In this document: positions 62,177 to 64,000 of the stretch, piece by piece
Layout of the letters: each line of letters starts with the position of its first letter
How positions within the stretch are numbered: the stretch's first letter is position 1
Assembly: GCF_030848805.1 (NCBI RefSeq)
Contig: NC_092358.1
Span: 9,774,433 to 9,838,432, forward strand
Direction of reading: 5' to 3'
From: Temnothorax longispinosus
Lineage: Eukaryota > Arthropoda > Insecta > Hymenoptera > Formicidae
Length of the DNA stretch: 64,000 nucleotides
Position numbers and translations under genes: made by a program
Notes under the pieces: generated by a model
Told to the model about the DNA's origin: nothing
The model's input: only the letters and a program-made list of their open reading frames with translations
The model's database searches: none

Positions 62177-62228
62177 GATCGAGCCACCTGAGCCTGCAGG
62201 CGGGTCGAGCGTCATTCGGGCCGGCTGT

Positions 62229-62402
62229 TTGCAACCGACGACGCCGCGGCACCGCTAATTATTCGCGTAATTTCCCTCGTCAGTACGCCACATGAGAATA
62301 TTATTATCCTATTATTGTTGCTTTTATCGGACAAGCTCGAGGAAAGAACGTCGATAATCGCGTGGCTCTGGGTGGATCCCACATCGCTCGACTTTAGCGT
62401 TA

Positions 62403-62433
<31 letters not shown>

Positions 62434-62620
62434 TGCTCCGCGACCCACGCTCCGCAGTCCCGCTAATTATTCGCGTAATATCGCTATTACTGCACGCGTA
62501 ATCGGCAATGCCACCAATTTCCACGGCGCGTACATCCCGTACGCGAGCAGTTCTCCTCTAATTACTCGCTCGGCAGATAATAACGCGCGAGCGCGCCGTC
62601 GTTCGACGCGATAACAAGCC
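62229..62620. promoter_or_regulatory. Candidate homeodomain-site module with a duplicated 20-mer
   Basis: CCGCTAATTATTCGCGTAAT occurs exactly at 62252-62271 and again at 62460-62479, same orientation. Further TAAT-type cores follow within 150 bp (CGCGTAATCGG near 62500, CTAATTACTCG near 62560, GATAATAACG near 62577), in otherwise CpG-rich DNA. TAAT is the established homeodomain core. That this is an enhancer is an inference from site clustering and duplication. Confidence 0.35.
62403..62434. repeat. (CTCCGG)n hexanucleotide repeat, 5 units
   Basis: Five uninterrupted hexamers plus CT. It lies between the two copies of the 20-mer at 62252 and 62460, so its length sets part of their spacing. 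Confidence 0.95.
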
Positions 62621-64000
62621 GGCCGACGCCATTATTTTTTTCCCTCGTGCTCGTCCTCGGCACGGAGGACTCATGGCGAATTCCCCGACTAGCAAAAGGA
62701 AGAGGGAGGAGACGAGGGAGCGAACTGGAACGAGAAGTCAGGGCATTCAGCGTGGCTAATTGCTCAAATCATTAAGAAAAAAACATGAAATCTAAGCTAC
62801 GCCGTACAGTGGGAAGCCGTAGATAGCGATCGGCCGCGTTGTATACCGTAATGAAAATAATCACGGCGGTGCGCGGCTACGTTTCGAGCCAAATTTATCG
62901 CGGTTCGCCGCATTCTCTCTTTCGTTTGTCCTTGCGAGCGAGCGCGATCCCCCGATACACGTTCGAGATTTCGATCGCGATGAAGATCGCCCTGCCAATT
63001 TCAATTTCGCATCAAATTTCCGTTTCGCATTCAAGAACATAAATACAATTTCTGTTTCTCTTAGCCGTATCGCTTTTCGCATTTAAAACGTAACAGGCGT
63101 ACGTTACAAGTCTTGTCGATTCACGTATACGCATCTCCGCGAGCCCATTGATTCCTCTCTTCCGGTTCGCGTTTACGATCCCGCGAATCCGCACGTATTC
63201 GTGTAAATAAACCATTATGCGCGTGGAATGCTAATCCCTCACGAATGAAATCGCGAAAAGTAAAAGTAATAGCTCTCCCGATTACTCGTTATTCTCACAC
63301 TCGACTACGGAAACCGCTCGAGGTCGACAAGTCACGTCGGCCGCCGACGCGAAATTCGTCGCGGTGCGAAAGTGCCGCGGTGAAAAATAAGAAAAAAAGG
63401 AGCGTAGGAGGAAAAAAAGACATGGGGATAAAGAGGGGTGAATGCGCGGAGGAATAAGAAAACCGAGGAGTGCGGCCGCGCATTTGCGTATTGTTATGTT
63501 AACGCCCGCGCGAAGTAACAATCGGCACCAAGCACAATGGCGAAATCCCTGCTGAAAAGGGGGCAGGGAGGTTGTGGAAGTCGAAAGCAAGGGTTGGGGG
63601 CAGAGCCAGGAGGGAGGAGGCGCGGGACGGGAAACGTTATCGCATTATCGTATTGCGGCGCCTCGTTGCCGGGACTCGCTTTGCCCTTACGTAAATTCCT
63701 GCAAACAAAGATTTACACCGATACACAACCGCGTGAGCACGATGCCGCCGTCCTCCCTGTTGCTTCCTCTCCTTCACTCTTTCTCTCTTTCGCTCGGCAA
63801 GCTTGCGAAACCGCGTCAAATAAACGGGAGGCGATGTCGCCACCGCCCACTTTAATATTCCTCGTTTCCATAAAAATATGATGTTCCTTGAGAATCTCGA
63901 GACGAGAAGATTCACCACGAACACCGCTTGACCTGCGACGAAAATCGACTTGGATAACGACAGATCCAATGAGACTACCCGTCGATGCAATGCTTGTCTC
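62621..64000. other. Noncoding stretch
   Basis: Mixed CpG-rich DNA. Short antisense-overlapping ORFs (up to 117 codons at 63637-63990, minus) lack domains. No repeat or RNA gene was recognised to the window end. Confidence 0.6.

Overview
This window looks like 64 kb of nuclear DNA from an insect, most likely a hymenopteran and plausibly an ant, with no protein-coding gene or RNA gene that I can support. The insect reading is an inference from sequence style. CpG is abundant rather than depleted. AT-rich patches of about 0.3-1 kb alternate with CpG-dense patches. There are many GA/CT microsatellites and several short, non-autonomous inverted-repeat elements with TA or TAA target duplications. 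No rRNA, tRNA, known miRNA, homeodomain, zinc finger, transposase or reverse transcriptase signature was recognised by eye.

The open reading frames, up to about 376 codons, lie in CpG-rich or microsatellite DNA where stop codons are rare. They are often open in two or three frames and on both strands over the same bases, and their conceptual products are Arg/Ser/Pro-rich with no recognisable domain. I treat them as chance ORFs. The simplest reading is an intergenic interval or one very large intron. Neighbouring genes cannot be identified from this window.

Layout. 1-10 kb: mixed DNA with GA/CT tracts and a 28-unit AC microsatellite at 9746-9801. 10.3-11.7 kb: AT-rich DNA with a cluster of miniature elements, including one at 11318-11544 with perfect terminal repeats, and a CpG island at 10985-11200. 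13.3-17.2 kb: CpG-rich DNA with two strong G-quadruplex motifs, a Harbinger-like MITE at 15899-16042 and a CpG island at 15130-15350. 18.4-25.8 kb: a fold-back element, a 109-base GA array, a 181-bp tandem duplication, a Tc1/mariner-type MITE and a decayed 77-bp minisatellite. 28-36 kb: long CT and TA arrays, a Z-DNA-prone tract, triplet repeats and another MITE. 41-48 kb: an AT-rich block, then an abrupt CpG-rich block with a possible first exon at about 42118-42440, a MITE at 46348-46564 and a duplicated 31-bp motif. 50-64 kb: hairpin-rich spots, an inverted YY1/Pho-like module at 59957-60288, and a duplicated homeodomain-type motif at 62252 and 62460.

No gene system can be reconstructed. 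The most useful results are the mobile-element inventory and a short list of candidate cis-regulatory modules, all of which need comparative sequence or chromatin data. No computation was run. Alignments and counts were made by reading the sequence.
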